64,000 nucleotides of DNA. Origin: Bacillota bacterium. GTDB taxonomy: Bacteria > Bacillota > Clostridia > Christensenellales > SZUA-584. The stretch lies in the NCBI GenBank assembly GCA_023436115.1, contig JAEZKQ010000026.1, forward strand, positions 62,001-126,000, written 5' to 3'. A program made the translations under genes and the position numbers. The notes under the pieces were generated by a model. The model made no database searches. It saw only the letters and a list, made by a program, of their open reading frames with translations, and was not told the origin of the DNA. This document shows positions 51,247 through 59,117 of this stretch, piece by piece. The number at the start of each line of letters is the position of its first letter. Position 1 is the stretch's first letter.

Positions 51247-51801
51247 ATGAAAGATTATCGCAGATCATACCCCTTATTTTCTCTATGCGGCCTAAACTGC
51301 GGTTTATGTACCATGTATTTAGACCAGTATTGCCCCGGCTGCGGCGGCGGCGCAGGCAATCAGCCGTGCGCGATCATAAGGTGCAGCCGGCAGCATAACG
51401 GCATCGAATACTGTTATCTTTGTGATGAATATCCCTGTGAAAAATATGACGGTATTGATGCGTTTGACTCTTTCATCACGCACCGCAATCAACTTAAGGA
51501 TATAGAGAAAGTAAAAAAGATAGGACTGGACGCTTACAAATCTGAACTATCCGAAAAGATGGAGCTGTTAAAGTATTTATTGGAAAACTATAATGACGGA
51601 CGGCGAAAGAGCCTTTACTGTATAGCTGTGAATCTTCTGTCACTTGAAGATTTGCGAACAGTCATGAACGAAATTACCGCCGGAACAAAATCGGAAGATA
51701 TAAAAGAAAAAGCGTCCCATGCGGCGAATATGTTTCAAACGATGGCGCAAAAACGAAACATTGTGTTAAAGCTTAATAAAAAACCCGCCAAAAGCAAGTA
51801 G
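51247..51801 (+). CDS. cysteine-rich DUF3795-type protein
   Basis: 184 residues. The N-terminal 70 residues contain about ten cysteines in pairs (CGLNCGLC, CPGCGGG, CAIIRC, CYLCDEYPC), the pattern of DUF3795 proteins, which are presumed zinc or iron-sulfur binders. The rest is helical and ends in a Lys-rich tail (LNKKPAKSK). No function is established for the family. It is monocistronic with its own promoter and converges on ispA. The ribosome site AAGGAGG fits ATG 51247. Confidence 0.82.
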   Translation: MKDYRRSYPLFSLCGLNCGLCTMYLDQYCPGCGGGAGNQPCAIIRCSRQHNGIEYCYLCDEYPCEKYDGIDAFDSFITHRNQLKDIEKVKKIGLDAYKSELSEKMELLKYLLENYNDGRRKSLYCIAVNLLSLEDLRTVMNEITAGTKSEDIKEKASHAANMFQTMAQKRNIVLKLNKKPAKSK

Positions 51802-51810
51802 CCCTTATCA

Positions 51811-52698
51811 TTACCTGTCACGTTCCAACAGATATTGCGCCAAAGCCGTGAGACCTTGAGCACGCTCCCCAAACCGTTCCAATGCCGCTATCGCCTGCTC
51901 GTTTTTTTCAGCGGCAATGCAGCGCGACGCATTCACGCCGTAGGCACGGGCAAATGTCATCTTCTCAGAATTCTTGTCTTTTCCGACGGATTTTCCGAGT
52001 TTTCTTTCGTCTCCTGTTTCATCGAGTATATCGTCTACGATCTGAAAAGCAAGGCCCAAATTAGCGCCATAAGTGTCCAGCGCTTTTAAATCGTCCTCAT
52101 CTGCACCCATCAAAGCCGCACCCGCCATCACAGAGGCTTTGATCATGGCTGCCGTTTTGCGTTCGTGAATATAATGCAGCACCAGCGCATCTATGTCCTT
52201 GCCTTCAAACTCAAGGTCTGCGGCTTGTCCGGCAATCATGCCTTTAATACCGGCGGCGCCAGCTACGATTTGCAAGGCTTTTATATAATCAAGCCTGTTG
52301 CCTTGTCCTTTTTGCGCAGCGGACAGCATGACTTCAAACGCGCCATTGAGCAGCCCGTCTCCCGCGAGCAGCGCAAATGCCTCACCAAACACCACATGGT
52401 TTGTGGGCTTTCCGCGCCGCAGCACATCATTGTCCATCGACGGCAGATCGTCATGAATCAAAGAATAGGTGTGGATCATCTCGATGGCACAGGCTACATC
52501 CAGAGCATGGGTCATATCACCGAACATACCGGCCGACATCATGCAGAGCGCCGGGCGCAGGCGCTTGCCCCCCGCCATGAGGCTATAGCACATGGCATCC
52601 TTTAAAATGCCAGGATCGCACATATCATCCAGCAGCTCTTGCAGACGCAGATTGACGGCGGCGCCGATCTCCTCAAAACTGCTGTTTATTTGCGGCAT
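51811..52698 (-). CDS. ispA: polyprenyl (farnesyl) diphosphate synthase
   Basis: 295 residues. Condenses isopentenyl diphosphate with allylic diphosphates, probably to farnesyl diphosphate. First aspartate-rich motif IHDDLPSMDND (DDxxxxD form), second DDILD, plus AGGKRLRPAL and GDGLL. Overlaps xseB by 13 bases; xseA-xseB-ispA is standard. Confidence 0.95.
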   Translation of the reverse strand: MPQINSSFEEIGAAVNLRLQELLDDMCDPGILKDAMCYSLMAGGKRLRPALCMMSAGMFGDMTHALDVACAIEMIHTYSLIHDDLPSMDNDVLRRGKPTNHVVFGEAFALLAGDGLLNGAFEVMLSAAQKGQGNRLDYIKALQIVAGAAGIKGMIAGQAADLEFEGKDIDALVLHYIHERKTAAMIKASVMAGAALMGADEDDLKALDTYGANLGLAFQIVDDILDETGDERKLGKSVGKDKNSEKMTFARAYGVNASRCIAAEKNEQAIAALERFGERAQGLTALAQYLLERDR

Positions 52699-52886
52699 GA
52701 CGCGCTCACCTCGGTTTCCAATACTTCAATTTTTGTTTTATATTCATTGAGCTTTTTTTGCAGGGCGTCGGCGAGGCGCACACCATCCGCATATAGCGCC
52801 ATGCTTTTTTCAATGCCTTCTTCACCCGATTGAAGCCGCTGCGTGATGTCTTCCAGCTTTGCCAGATCCTTTTCGAAATCGCCCAT
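52686..52886 (-). CDS. xseB: exodeoxyribonuclease VII small subunit
   Basis: 66 residues. Helical hairpin: FEKDLAKLEDITQRLQSGEEGIEKSMALYADGVRLADAL is the family signature. Multiple XseB wrap the XseA helices to form the nuclease that degrades single-stranded DNA to oligonucleotides. Confidence 0.95.
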   Translation of the reverse strand: MGDFEKDLAKLEDITQRLQSGEEGIEKSMALYADGVRLADALQKKLNEYKTKIEVLETEVSASCRK

Positions 52887-52890
52887 TTCG

Positions 52891-54114
52891 TTATCCTCTC
52901 TTTACCACTGCTACGCGGCCATCGCTGAATTCTATCTCTAGTTTATCATCCGCCTGCGTTGCCGATACGACAATGCCGTTTTCGCTATGAATGATAGCAT
53001 AACCGCGGTCCAGCACACGCCGCGGACTTAAGCTTTCCAGCCTGTCACGGTGTTTATCCAGACGCATATCACATCTTTGCAGCGCGTTCATGATACCGTT
53101 TTTCATCAGCATTCTATGAGTATTGAGTGTTTCCTGCATACGACTTAGAGTCATTTGCGGCGTATAAGCCTGAATAACGCTTCTAAGCCTTTCAAGCTTA
53201 GCCGTTTCGCTTTCCAACACATTCTGCAGCGCATCAAGAAGAGTTTTCTTTTGGCGCTGCAAAGCGTCAATCATCGCACGTTTTTCACGAACAACGATCT
53301 CTGCCGCGGCAGACGGTGTGGGCGCGCGCAAATCGGCTGCCATATCACATAGTGAATAATCCGTCTCATGACCGACCGCTGATACCACAGGGATATCCGA
53401 GGAATAAACAGCCCGGGCCACACTCTCCTCATTGAAAGCAGCTAAGTCCTCAAACGAACCGCCGCCGCGCGCCACGATGATGACATCCACATTCTGAGTA
53501 CTGTTAAAGTATTCAATAGCGCAGCAAATGCGATCGGGTGCATCCGAACCTTGCACGGGTACGGGATAAACCGTAAGATGGATACCGTCGAATCGTCGCG
53601 TTGCCACATTGATGATGTCGTGCAATACAGCACCCGAAGGCGATGTGACCACGCCTATATTCAAAGGGATTTCGGGCAATGGCTTTTTGTGAGACTCATC
53701 GAAAAGCCCTTCACGGTATAGTTTTTGCTTTGTACGTTCAAAACGCGCGAACAGATCACCCACGCCGCCCAGCTGCACTGTGTCTACAATCAGCTGCACC
53801 GACGCGTTCTTTCTGTAGAAAGCGATACGCCCGCCTATTTCCAGCAACGCTCCGTCGACGATGGCATCCGCATCGTCACGGCTGTTATAATCGTACACGA
53901 TACAATCCAGCATCGCGTTTTCATCCTTGAGCGAAAAATAGGCATGACCCACAGACGAATTACTAAAGTTGGTGACCTCACCCACCACCTTAATTGTGGT
54001 TAACAGCGGGTCACTGAACATCTTTCGGCTTATGTATTCGTTGATCTGCGAAACGCTGAAAACAAAGCCCCCGAAAACCTTATTAGTTCGGGAGTCCGAA
54101 CCAATATCAGCCAT
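52891..54114 (-). CDS. xseA: exodeoxyribonuclease VII large subunit
   Basis: 407 residues from ATG 54114 (AAGGATGT upstream); TTG 54132 is open in frame but lies deeper in folD. N-terminal OB domain (VFSVSQINEYISRK, GEVTNFSNSSVGHAYFSLKD), catalytic domain with GVVTSPSGAVLHDIINVATRR, IIVARGGGSFEDLAAFNEE and PVVSAVGHETD, then the helical XseB-binding region. Overlaps folD by 8 bases. Confidence 0.95.
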   Translation of the reverse strand: MADIGSDSRTNKVFGGFVFSVSQINEYISRKMFSDPLLTTIKVVGEVTNFSNSSVGHAYFSLKDENAMLDCIVYDYNSRDDADAIVDGALLEIGGRIAFYRKNASVQLIVDTVQLGGVGDLFARFERTKQKLYREGLFDESHKKPLPEIPLNIGVVTSPSGAVLHDIINVATRRFDGIHLTVYPVPVQGSDAPDRICCAIEYFNSTQNVDVIIVARGGGSFEDLAAFNEESVARAVYSSDIPVVSAVGHETDYSLCDMAADLRAPTPSAAAEIVVREKRAMIDALQRQKKTLLDALQNVLESETAKLERLRSVIQAYTPQMTLSRMQETLNTHRMLMKNGIMNALQRCDMRLDKHRDRLESLSPRRVLDRGYAIIHSENGIVVSATQADDKLEIEFSDGRVAVVKRG

Positions 54115-54946
54115 ACATCCTTGCCGCTTCAATCGTGTTCTGCAGCAGCATTGTGATCGTCATGGGTCCCACACCACCCGGAACAGGCGTAATAAACGCC
54201 GCTTTTGGCGCAGCTTCTTCAAACAGCACATCACCCTTAAGCTTACCGTCTACCTTCGTTGTCCCCACATCGATAACCACAGCGCCGGGCTTAATGAAAT
54301 CTCCGGTAATCATTTCAGGCCGCCCGATCGCCGCCACGAGTATATCGGCATTGGCGCAGATTTTATCAAGGTCTTGTGTGCGCGAATGACAAATCGTCAC
54401 GGTCGCGTTTTCGCCCATCAGCAGGTGCGCAATAGGCTTGCCCACCATGTTGCTGCGTCCGACAACGACAGCGTTTTTGCCGCTGATGCTTGTCCCTGTG
54501 GATTTGATGAGGTGCATAATGCCCTTGGGCGTGCAGGGCGTAAACCCTTTCTCACCCACAAAAAGACGACCGGCTGTCACCACATGCAAGCCATCCACGT
54601 CTTTATCGGGATTGACCGCGCGCAGTACAGTCAACGGATCAAGGGGTTTGGGCAGCGGCAGCTGTACAAGTATGCCATGTATCGCCTTATCAGCGTTGAG
54701 TTCCTTAATCAACGCAACCAGTTTATCCTGCGGGGTATCGGCGCCGAGGCGATGAACTGTGGAGCGTATGCCGATTTCCTGACAGCCCTTTTCCTTGTTG
54801 TTCACATAAGTATGCGAAGCCGGATCGTCGCCCACAATTATCACCGCAAGGCCTGGAACAGTGCCCTGAACCTTAAGCGCAGCCACTTCCTTTTTGAGTT
54901 CTTCCCGAATTTGTGCCGATATGGCTTTACCATCTATAATGCTCAA
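54107..54946 (-). CDS. folD: methylenetetrahydrofolate dehydrogenase/cyclohydrolase
   Basis: 279 residues. Interconverts methylene-, methenyl- and 10-formyl-THF; the last is the donor for Fmt. Motifs: catalytic region SHTYVNNKEKGCQEIGI (Tyr and Lys), VQLPLPKPL, PCTPKGIMHLI, GRSNMVGKPIAHLL and VPGGVGPMTITML. Start TTG 54946 follows AAGGAGAGTAGAC. Confidence 0.97.
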   Translation of the reverse strand: MSIIDGKAISAQIREELKKEVAALKVQGTVPGLAVIIVGDDPASHTYVNNKEKGCQEIGIRSTVHRLGADTPQDKLVALIKELNADKAIHGILVQLPLPKPLDPLTVLRAVNPDKDVDGLHVVTAGRLFVGEKGFTPCTPKGIMHLIKSTGTSISGKNAVVVGRSNMVGKPIAHLLMGENATVTICHSRTQDLDKICANADILVAAIGRPEMITGDFIKPGAVVIDVGTTKVDGKLKGDVLFEEAAPKAAFITPVPGGVGPMTITMLLQNTIEAARMYG

Positions 54947-54948
54947 GT

Positions 54949-55893
54949 CTACTCTCCTTTTTTATGCAGCCGTGCAGCGGCAAGCGCAAGCCCGCAAGCG
55001 TTGTCGCTGCATAACGCTCTTTGAGCGAAAACAAAGTCTAAAGAGCGCTGCACGCATTCTTTTTGTATATTCTCTCTGATTATGGTATTACATATTACGC
55101 CGCCTGTAAATAGGAAGCTTCTAATGCCAGAAATCTGATAGGTGTTTCTGATGAGCCTGACAAGTGTTTCCGAAACGCAATCAATGACGCTGCTGCACAC
55201 AAGCGCGCTGTCTTCGCCCTGTTCAAGCCGCCGCATTGCCTGTGTTTCCGCACCCGAGAGATTGGCGGATAAGCCTTTCACATGCACCGCAAGCTTTTTG
55301 CTGCCGTTCTGGTAAAGCTTTTCCATGTGCGCACCCGCCGGAAACGATAATCCCGCAGCCACTCCCACCCTGTCGATGAGCTGTCCGCACGTTAAATCCA
55401 GCGTACCGCCGATGGGCTCAATGTCTGTGATAAGTCCGGCATAAATGCGAACGCGAAGTATATCCAACGTACCGCCCGACACATGAAAAGCGGCGTATTC
55501 ACCGTCTTTTATATCATGTCCAAAGAAGGCCGCGTAAATATGCCCGTGCTGATGCGTCAATGCGTAAGCGCAAACGCCCAGCGCGCTGGCATATGCCGCC
55601 GCGTGAGATGCGCCTACACAAAACACCGGCATATATGACCCTTGCGTTGGGCATGGTTTCTCGCTGAAAGCAACGGCTTTTATTTTATATCCATCTGTTT
55701 TAAGCTGTTCAAATATCACACGAAGATTTCTGACATGTTCAAAAACGGCATCCGATTGCCGCAAACCGCGACTGCCTTTCGGTACAAAAAGCACCTCTCG
55801 GCTGTCCGCAACGATACCTTCTTCGGATACCACCGCAACAGATGTTGTATACGCGCTGGTATCGACTGCTAAAAAAGCGTCAAATGGGTTCAT
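54949..55893 (-). CDS. TsaD/Gcp-like paralogue (peptidase M22 family)
   Basis: 314 residues. ASKHA fold beginning AVDTSAYTTSVAVVS, with the metal-binding H-x-x-G-H equivalent (THQHGH), IEPIGGTLDLTCGQLIDRVGVAAGLSFPAG, and a C-terminal LFTGGVICNTIIRE that resembles the GGVAxN motif of TsaD. True TsaD (tRNA t6A synthesis) is about 335-340 residues and starts LGIETSCDET. This copy lacks that start and lies in the nusB-folD cluster. A clostridial paralogue is more likely than the essential TsaD. Function unknown. Confidence 0.8.
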   Translation of the reverse strand: MNPFDAFLAVDTSAYTTSVAVVSEEGIVADSREVLFVPKGSRGLRQSDAVFEHVRNLRVIFEQLKTDGYKIKAVAFSEKPCPTQGSYMPVFCVGASHAAAYASALGVCAYALTHQHGHIYAAFFGHDIKDGEYAAFHVSGGTLDILRVRIYAGLITDIEPIGGTLDLTCGQLIDRVGVAAGLSFPAGAHMEKLYQNGSKKLAVHVKGLSANLSGAETQAMRRLEQGEDSALVCSSVIDCVSETLVRLIRNTYQISGIRSFLFTGGVICNTIIRENIQKECVQRSLDFVFAQRALCSDNACGLALAAARLHKKGE

Positions 55894-56305
55894 TCACAGC
55901 TTCCTTGGCCTCTATGACGGCCGCTAGAACGCCGTTGATAAAGCGCGACGATTTGTCCGACGCATATCTCTTAGCCAGTTCCACGCATTCGTTGACTGTG
56001 ATGCTCGCGTGAATCTCATCGCAAAACTTAAGCTCGCATACGCCAAGCCTTAAAATTGACAGCTCCACTTTTGCCATGTGGCCGATATTCCACTTCTTCG
56101 AATGGGTTTGTATGATGTCGTCCACCTCTTGGGCATTCGTTTTATAGATATCGATCAATCGGCCCACATAAGCCCAGGCATTTTCATTCATGCCCTTATC
56201 AAAACAATCCCGCATCACGTCCATCGTGGCAGGATTGAACTCACCATTGATCGAATATTCATAAAACAGCCGAAAAGCGGTGTCCCTTGCTGATCTCCTG
56301 CTCAA
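55880..56305 (-). CDS. nusB: transcription antitermination factor NusB
   Basis: 141 residues. All-helical; SRRSARDTAFRLFYEYS at the start and the C-terminal FINGVLAAVI. It binds rRNA boxA RNA with S10. TTG 56305 has GGAGGTTGGT directly upstream. Follows DUF2273 and overlaps the TsaD-like gene by 14 bases. Confidence 0.95.
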   Translation of the reverse strand: MSRRSARDTAFRLFYEYSINGEFNPATMDVMRDCFDKGMNENAWAYVGRLIDIYKTNAQEVDDIIQTHSKKWNIGHMAKVELSILRLGVCELKFCDEIHASITVNECVELAKRYASDKSSRFINGVLAAVIEAKEAVNEPI

Positions 56306-56317
56306 ACCAACCTCCGT

Positions 56318-56542
56318 CTATTTAAAAATGTCCGGTAATATCTTGTCCAGAATTTCAAAAATTTTTTTCCTGTATTTGTTTTTTGTGCCCAAAAAAGCGC
56401 CGATACCGACGCATATGGCCAAAAATAAGGTCCTGAAAAAGCCGATGCTCAAAATCAGTATGCCCACCAGCAGTCCCAAGCTGATTCCGATAATTCGTCC
56501 CCTATGCGTTTTTAGAAAATCAAAAAATCCGTTTGAATCCAC
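56318..56542 (-). CDS. DUF2273 small membrane protein
   Basis: 74 residues with two membrane segments (about 17-35 and 37-52) joined by a short loop and followed by a basic amphipathic tail (KNKYRKKIFEILDKILP). The family is regularly encoded with AmaP and Asp23 proteins and is thought to be part of that envelope complex. GTG start shares a base with the amaP stop. Confidence 0.88.
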   Translation of the reverse strand: MDSNGFFDFLKTHRGRIIGISLGLLVGILILSIGFFRTLFLAICVGIGAFLGTKNKYRKKIFEILDKILPDIFK

Positions 56543-57087
56543 TATTCAACACGCGCCTTTATAAGCTGTGCCGTTTTTTCGACAAACAGCGTGATCTTGC
56601 CCACCTCAATGCCGGAGAGCGTTTCAATATGAGCTTTCAGACTGACCTGAAGGGCTTTGAGTACATCCGGAATGCACGTGCCTTCGGTTACAGTCAATTG
56701 AGCCGCTATATTGATTTTTCCTTCTTTAGGCACGGCGCGAACAAGAACGCTCCTAACAGCAGCGTCTGCGGCAATATGCCGTGTGGCCATCTCTTCGATC
56801 GCATTCAGTGTAATATAGATAGCGCCGCCATCGCCCATGCTGATCGTCGCTGTTTTGGGTTTGCGTTTGCGTATACCGGAAAACATAAGCATAAAGCTCA
56901 AAACAACAACCAATACACCGATGATTGATACAATCCACCACACAACCGCGTTTTCATACAGCAATTTCAGCCAGTACTGCGGATGAATGGCATCGATAAA
57001 TCCCCAAGCGCATGCCAGTGTGACACCCACAATAAAAAGCACGAAAAGTATGTACAGCGTTAACAACATTCTCATGATTATACGCAT
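56542..57087 (-). CDS. amaP: alkaline shock response membrane anchor protein AmaP
   Basis: 181 residues. Two transmembrane helices (about 6-30 and 46-70) followed by a soluble Asp23-like domain (GGAIYITLNAIEEMATRHI, VKVEV-like strands replaced by VSLKAHIETLSGIEVGKITLFVEK). AmaP tethers Asp23 to the membrane in Staphylococcus. It is encoded directly after asp23 here. Confidence 0.9.
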   Translation of the reverse strand: MRIIMRMLLTLYILFVLFIVGVTLACAWGFIDAIHPQYWLKLLYENAVVWWIVSIIGVLVVVLSFMLMFSGIRKRKPKTATISMGDGGAIYITLNAIEEMATRHIAADAAVRSVLVRAVPKEGKINIAAQLTVTEGTCIPDVLKALQVSLKAHIETLSGIEVGKITLFVEKTAQLIKARVE

Positions 57088-57124
57088 TATCTTTTGTATC
57101 CCCCGTGTTTACAGTCTTTTTAGA

Positions 57125-57520
57125 CTAATGAACGCGTTTAGAATCTTCCGACGGCTCCTTGGCGATGCGTACACCTTGTATGTGGACATTGGTTTCAACG
57201 GCACGCAGCCCGGTCATTGTCTCCACCGCTTTTTTGACATTGGTCTGTATCTTTTCACACATAGCGGGTATCTCCACACCATAGTCCACCACTATGAAAA
57301 GATCGATGGCGCACTCTTCCCTGCCGACTTCCACTTTAACGCCTTTTGTCAGGTTCTTAAGCCCCAAAAGCTCAGCCAATCCGCCGGAAAATCCGCCGCT
57401 CATGCCGGCAACGCCCTCAATTTCTATTGTTGCCAGTCCTGCAATTGTTGCTACCACATCGTTCGCAAAGGAGATGCTGCCGTTCTGTTCCTCGCGTGTA
57501 TTCATATCGTTAGTGCTCAA
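57125..57520 (-). CDS. Asp23/Gls24 family envelope stress protein
   Basis: 131 residues from TTG 57520, which has the best distance to AAGAGGTGAG; ATG 57505 is too far from that site and GTG 57529 overlaps it. Domain features: ISFANDVVATIAGLATIEIEGVAGM, DLFIVVDYGVEIPAMCEKIQ and HIQGVRI. Forms an operon with AmaP and DUF2273, the known Asp23-anchor set, upstream of nusB as in B. subtilis yqhY-nusB. Confidence 0.9.
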   Translation of the reverse strand: MSTNDMNTREEQNGSISFANDVVATIAGLATIEIEGVAGMSGGFSGGLAELLGLKNLTKGVKVEVGREECAIDLFIVVDYGVEIPAMCEKIQTNVKKAVETMTGLRAVETNVHIQGVRIAKEPSEDSKRVH

Positions 57521-57548
57521 ACAACTCACCTCTTAAAAGAATGCTTAA

Positions 57549-57577
57549 ATTATAACAGATGGGGCAGCCAAATACAA
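57549..57577 (-). promoter_or_regulatory. sigma-A promoter of the asp23-amaP-nusB-ispA operon
   Basis: TTGTAT (57572-57577), 17-base spacer, TATAAT (57549-57554) with extended TG, minus strand, about 30 bases before the asp23 start. Confidence 0.7.
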
Positions 57578-57615
57578 TCTGCTTAAAAAGACTTTAACAC
57601 TTTTCTACAATTTCG

Positions 57616-58152
57616 TCATCCCTGCAACATCACCTTAATGTTTTGGGCCGGTTCACCCGTTTCCTGACGAACGATCTCCAGTATTTTTGCCGCGTCCTCT
57701 TTGGTTATTTCCGCTGCTTTAATCACTACATTGACCGAACCCTTTTGCACCGTGACAATGGCATCCTCAAAACCGGCTGCCATCACAAGCCCCTCAATCG
57801 TCAGCTCAGATTCCATCTGCTGCACAATTTCGATTTTTTGATCCTGCGCATCCTGAACGGTTTCCTTGTCGCTCTTATCACTGGAGATAATGCTATCCAA
57901 ATATGCAACCTCGGTGTCCCTAACGCTTTCCCTGTTGGCCTTATAATCCTTAAAGTAATTCTCTGTAGACATCACGGCAAGGTCATCTGCACTGAGAGCG
58001 CCTTCAATTTCTTCACCCGGCAAGTCAGCCGCATCCGCCACATTTTCCGGTTGTGCACCTGTTCCCAGCGCATAGTTCAAATAGCCTACTCCCGCCAGCA
58101 ATACAATGAGACCCGCCAGCAGCAAATATCTGCCCATCTTCTTATTCTTCAT
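57616..58152 (-). CDS. spoIIIAH: stage III sporulation protein AH
   Basis: 178 residues from ATG 58152 (AAGGGAAGTGG upstream); ATG 58173 is possible. One N-terminal membrane helix (about 8-27), a Gln/Glu-rich linker coil, and a C-terminal YscJ/FliF-like ring-building domain (LTIEGLVMAAGFEDAIVTV, VNVVIKAAEITKEDAAKILEIV). The mother-cell partner of SpoIIQ (SpoIIIAH-SpoIIQ channel joins mother cell and forespore). SpoIIQ is not in this window. Confidence 0.94.
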   Translation of the reverse strand: MKNKKMGRYLLLAGLIVLLAGVGYLNYALGTGAQPENVADAADLPGEEIEGALSADDLAVMSTENYFKDYKANRESVRDTEVAYLDSIISSDKSDKETVQDAQDQKIEIVQQMESELTIEGLVMAAGFEDAIVTVQKGSVNVVIKAAEITKEDAAKILEIVRQETGEPAQNIKVMLQG

Positions 58153-58190
58153 TATTCCACTTCCCTTACTCATTATACATATTCACTTCC

Positions 58191-58778
58191 TTATTGATTT
58201 CCCATCTTATATACATCAACCTGGTCGGGGCTGATGTTAAGTATCGTCTGGACAGCGCTCAAAAGGCTCAGCTTCACACCGATATCTTCCGCTCCCTCCG
58301 CCACCACGATGACGCCTTTTACAGGCGGACTGTTCTCCTTCAAAACAAGAGCGCTGTTACCGTCGCTGCCGTTCACCGTCACAATCTCGCTTTGCGTGTT
58401 TTCCGTATTTGTCGTGCTCGAACCGTTGTCGCCTAAGTCTGTGGTTGTGCTTGTTTGTTTATCCACACTTAAAGCCGGAACGATTTCGGCGCTGGATTCA
58501 TAGGTGATCATCACCTCCACACGACCCGCGCCAGCTATTTTTGAAAGCGTATCCTGGAGTTTTTCCTCCATACTGTCCGTATCTGTTTGTGAATTTGACG
58601 ATGGCTGTTGTGTGGGCTCCGGCTGCTGTGCTTTGCCTGTCGAGGCAAAATAGATCGCAAGCATCACAATGACAACAAGCAATATCGCCAAGTATTGCAG
58701 CTTCTTCTTAAAATCCAGCTTCACAAACTTTAGCAGCAACCCTTTTTTATCTTGTGTTCGTTCAGTGACCTCAGTCAT
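58191..58778 (-). CDS. spoIIIAG: stage III sporulation protein AG
   Basis: 195 residues. One membrane helix (about 28-50) preceded by a basic stretch, then a Ser/Gln/Thr-rich linker, and the ring-forming domain (DTLSKIAGAGRVEVMITYESS, PPVKGVIVVAEGAEDIGVKLSLLSAVQTIL). SpoIIIAG forms a large ring of the feeding tube. It is in the usual order before spoIIIAH. Confidence 0.94.
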   Translation of the reverse strand: MTEVTERTQDKKGLLLKFVKLDFKKKLQYLAILLVVIVMLAIYFASTGKAQQPEPTQQPSSNSQTDTDSMEEKLQDTLSKIAGAGRVEVMITYESSAEIVPALSVDKQTSTTTDLGDNGSSTTNTENTQSEIVTVNGSDGNSALVLKENSPPVKGVIVVAEGAEDIGVKLSLLSAVQTILNISPDQVDVYKMGNQ

Positions 58779-58797
58779 TTATCTCACGTCCTTTTCA

Positions 58798-59112
58798 TTA
58801 CTCATATTTATTTTCATCATCCCCCATATATACCTCATAGAGTTCGTAAATGTAATCTTTGTACCGTTTACCGTCATACTCAAAGACCCGTTCACTGTCA
58901 GCGGTGCGAAAGGCATCTTCCAGTTCGCTTTGCACATCGTTACCGCCCAGCAGTGTAATGATCGGTGACAGTATGATGATGGTTACCACAACGCCCATCA
59001 CAACAGCCACATACTTTTTGATACCGCTGTCGGGCAGCAGCATGCTGACAATGGCACTGAGCAGTATGGCGATGGTGACCGAAACGGCCCATGTGGATAA
59101 AAAACTCTGCAT
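58798..59112 (-). CDS. spoIIIAF: stage III sporulation protein AF, short form
   Basis: 104 residues. Two membrane helices (about 7-27 and 33-56) followed by only about 45 residues. The B. subtilis protein is about 206 residues and carries an extracellular ring-building domain after the helices, absent here. There are no further open codons before the next gene, so this is not a frameshift fragment by inspection. Identity rests on position between spoIIIAE and spoIIIAG and on the N-terminal SVTIAILLSAIVSMLLP pattern. Confidence 0.85.
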   Translation of the reverse strand: MQSFLSTWAVSVTIAILLSAIVSMLLPDSGIKKYVAVVMGVVVTIIILSPIITLLGGNDVQSELEDAFRTADSERVFEYDGKRYKDYIYELYEVYMGDDENKYE

Positions 59113-59117
59113 GTTGA

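Noticed and set aside
53969..55024. 351-codon plus-strand frame opposite xseA/folD and the TsaD-like gene
   Set aside because: Lies entirely across strongly supported genes on the other strand and resembles no protein; codon bias shadow.
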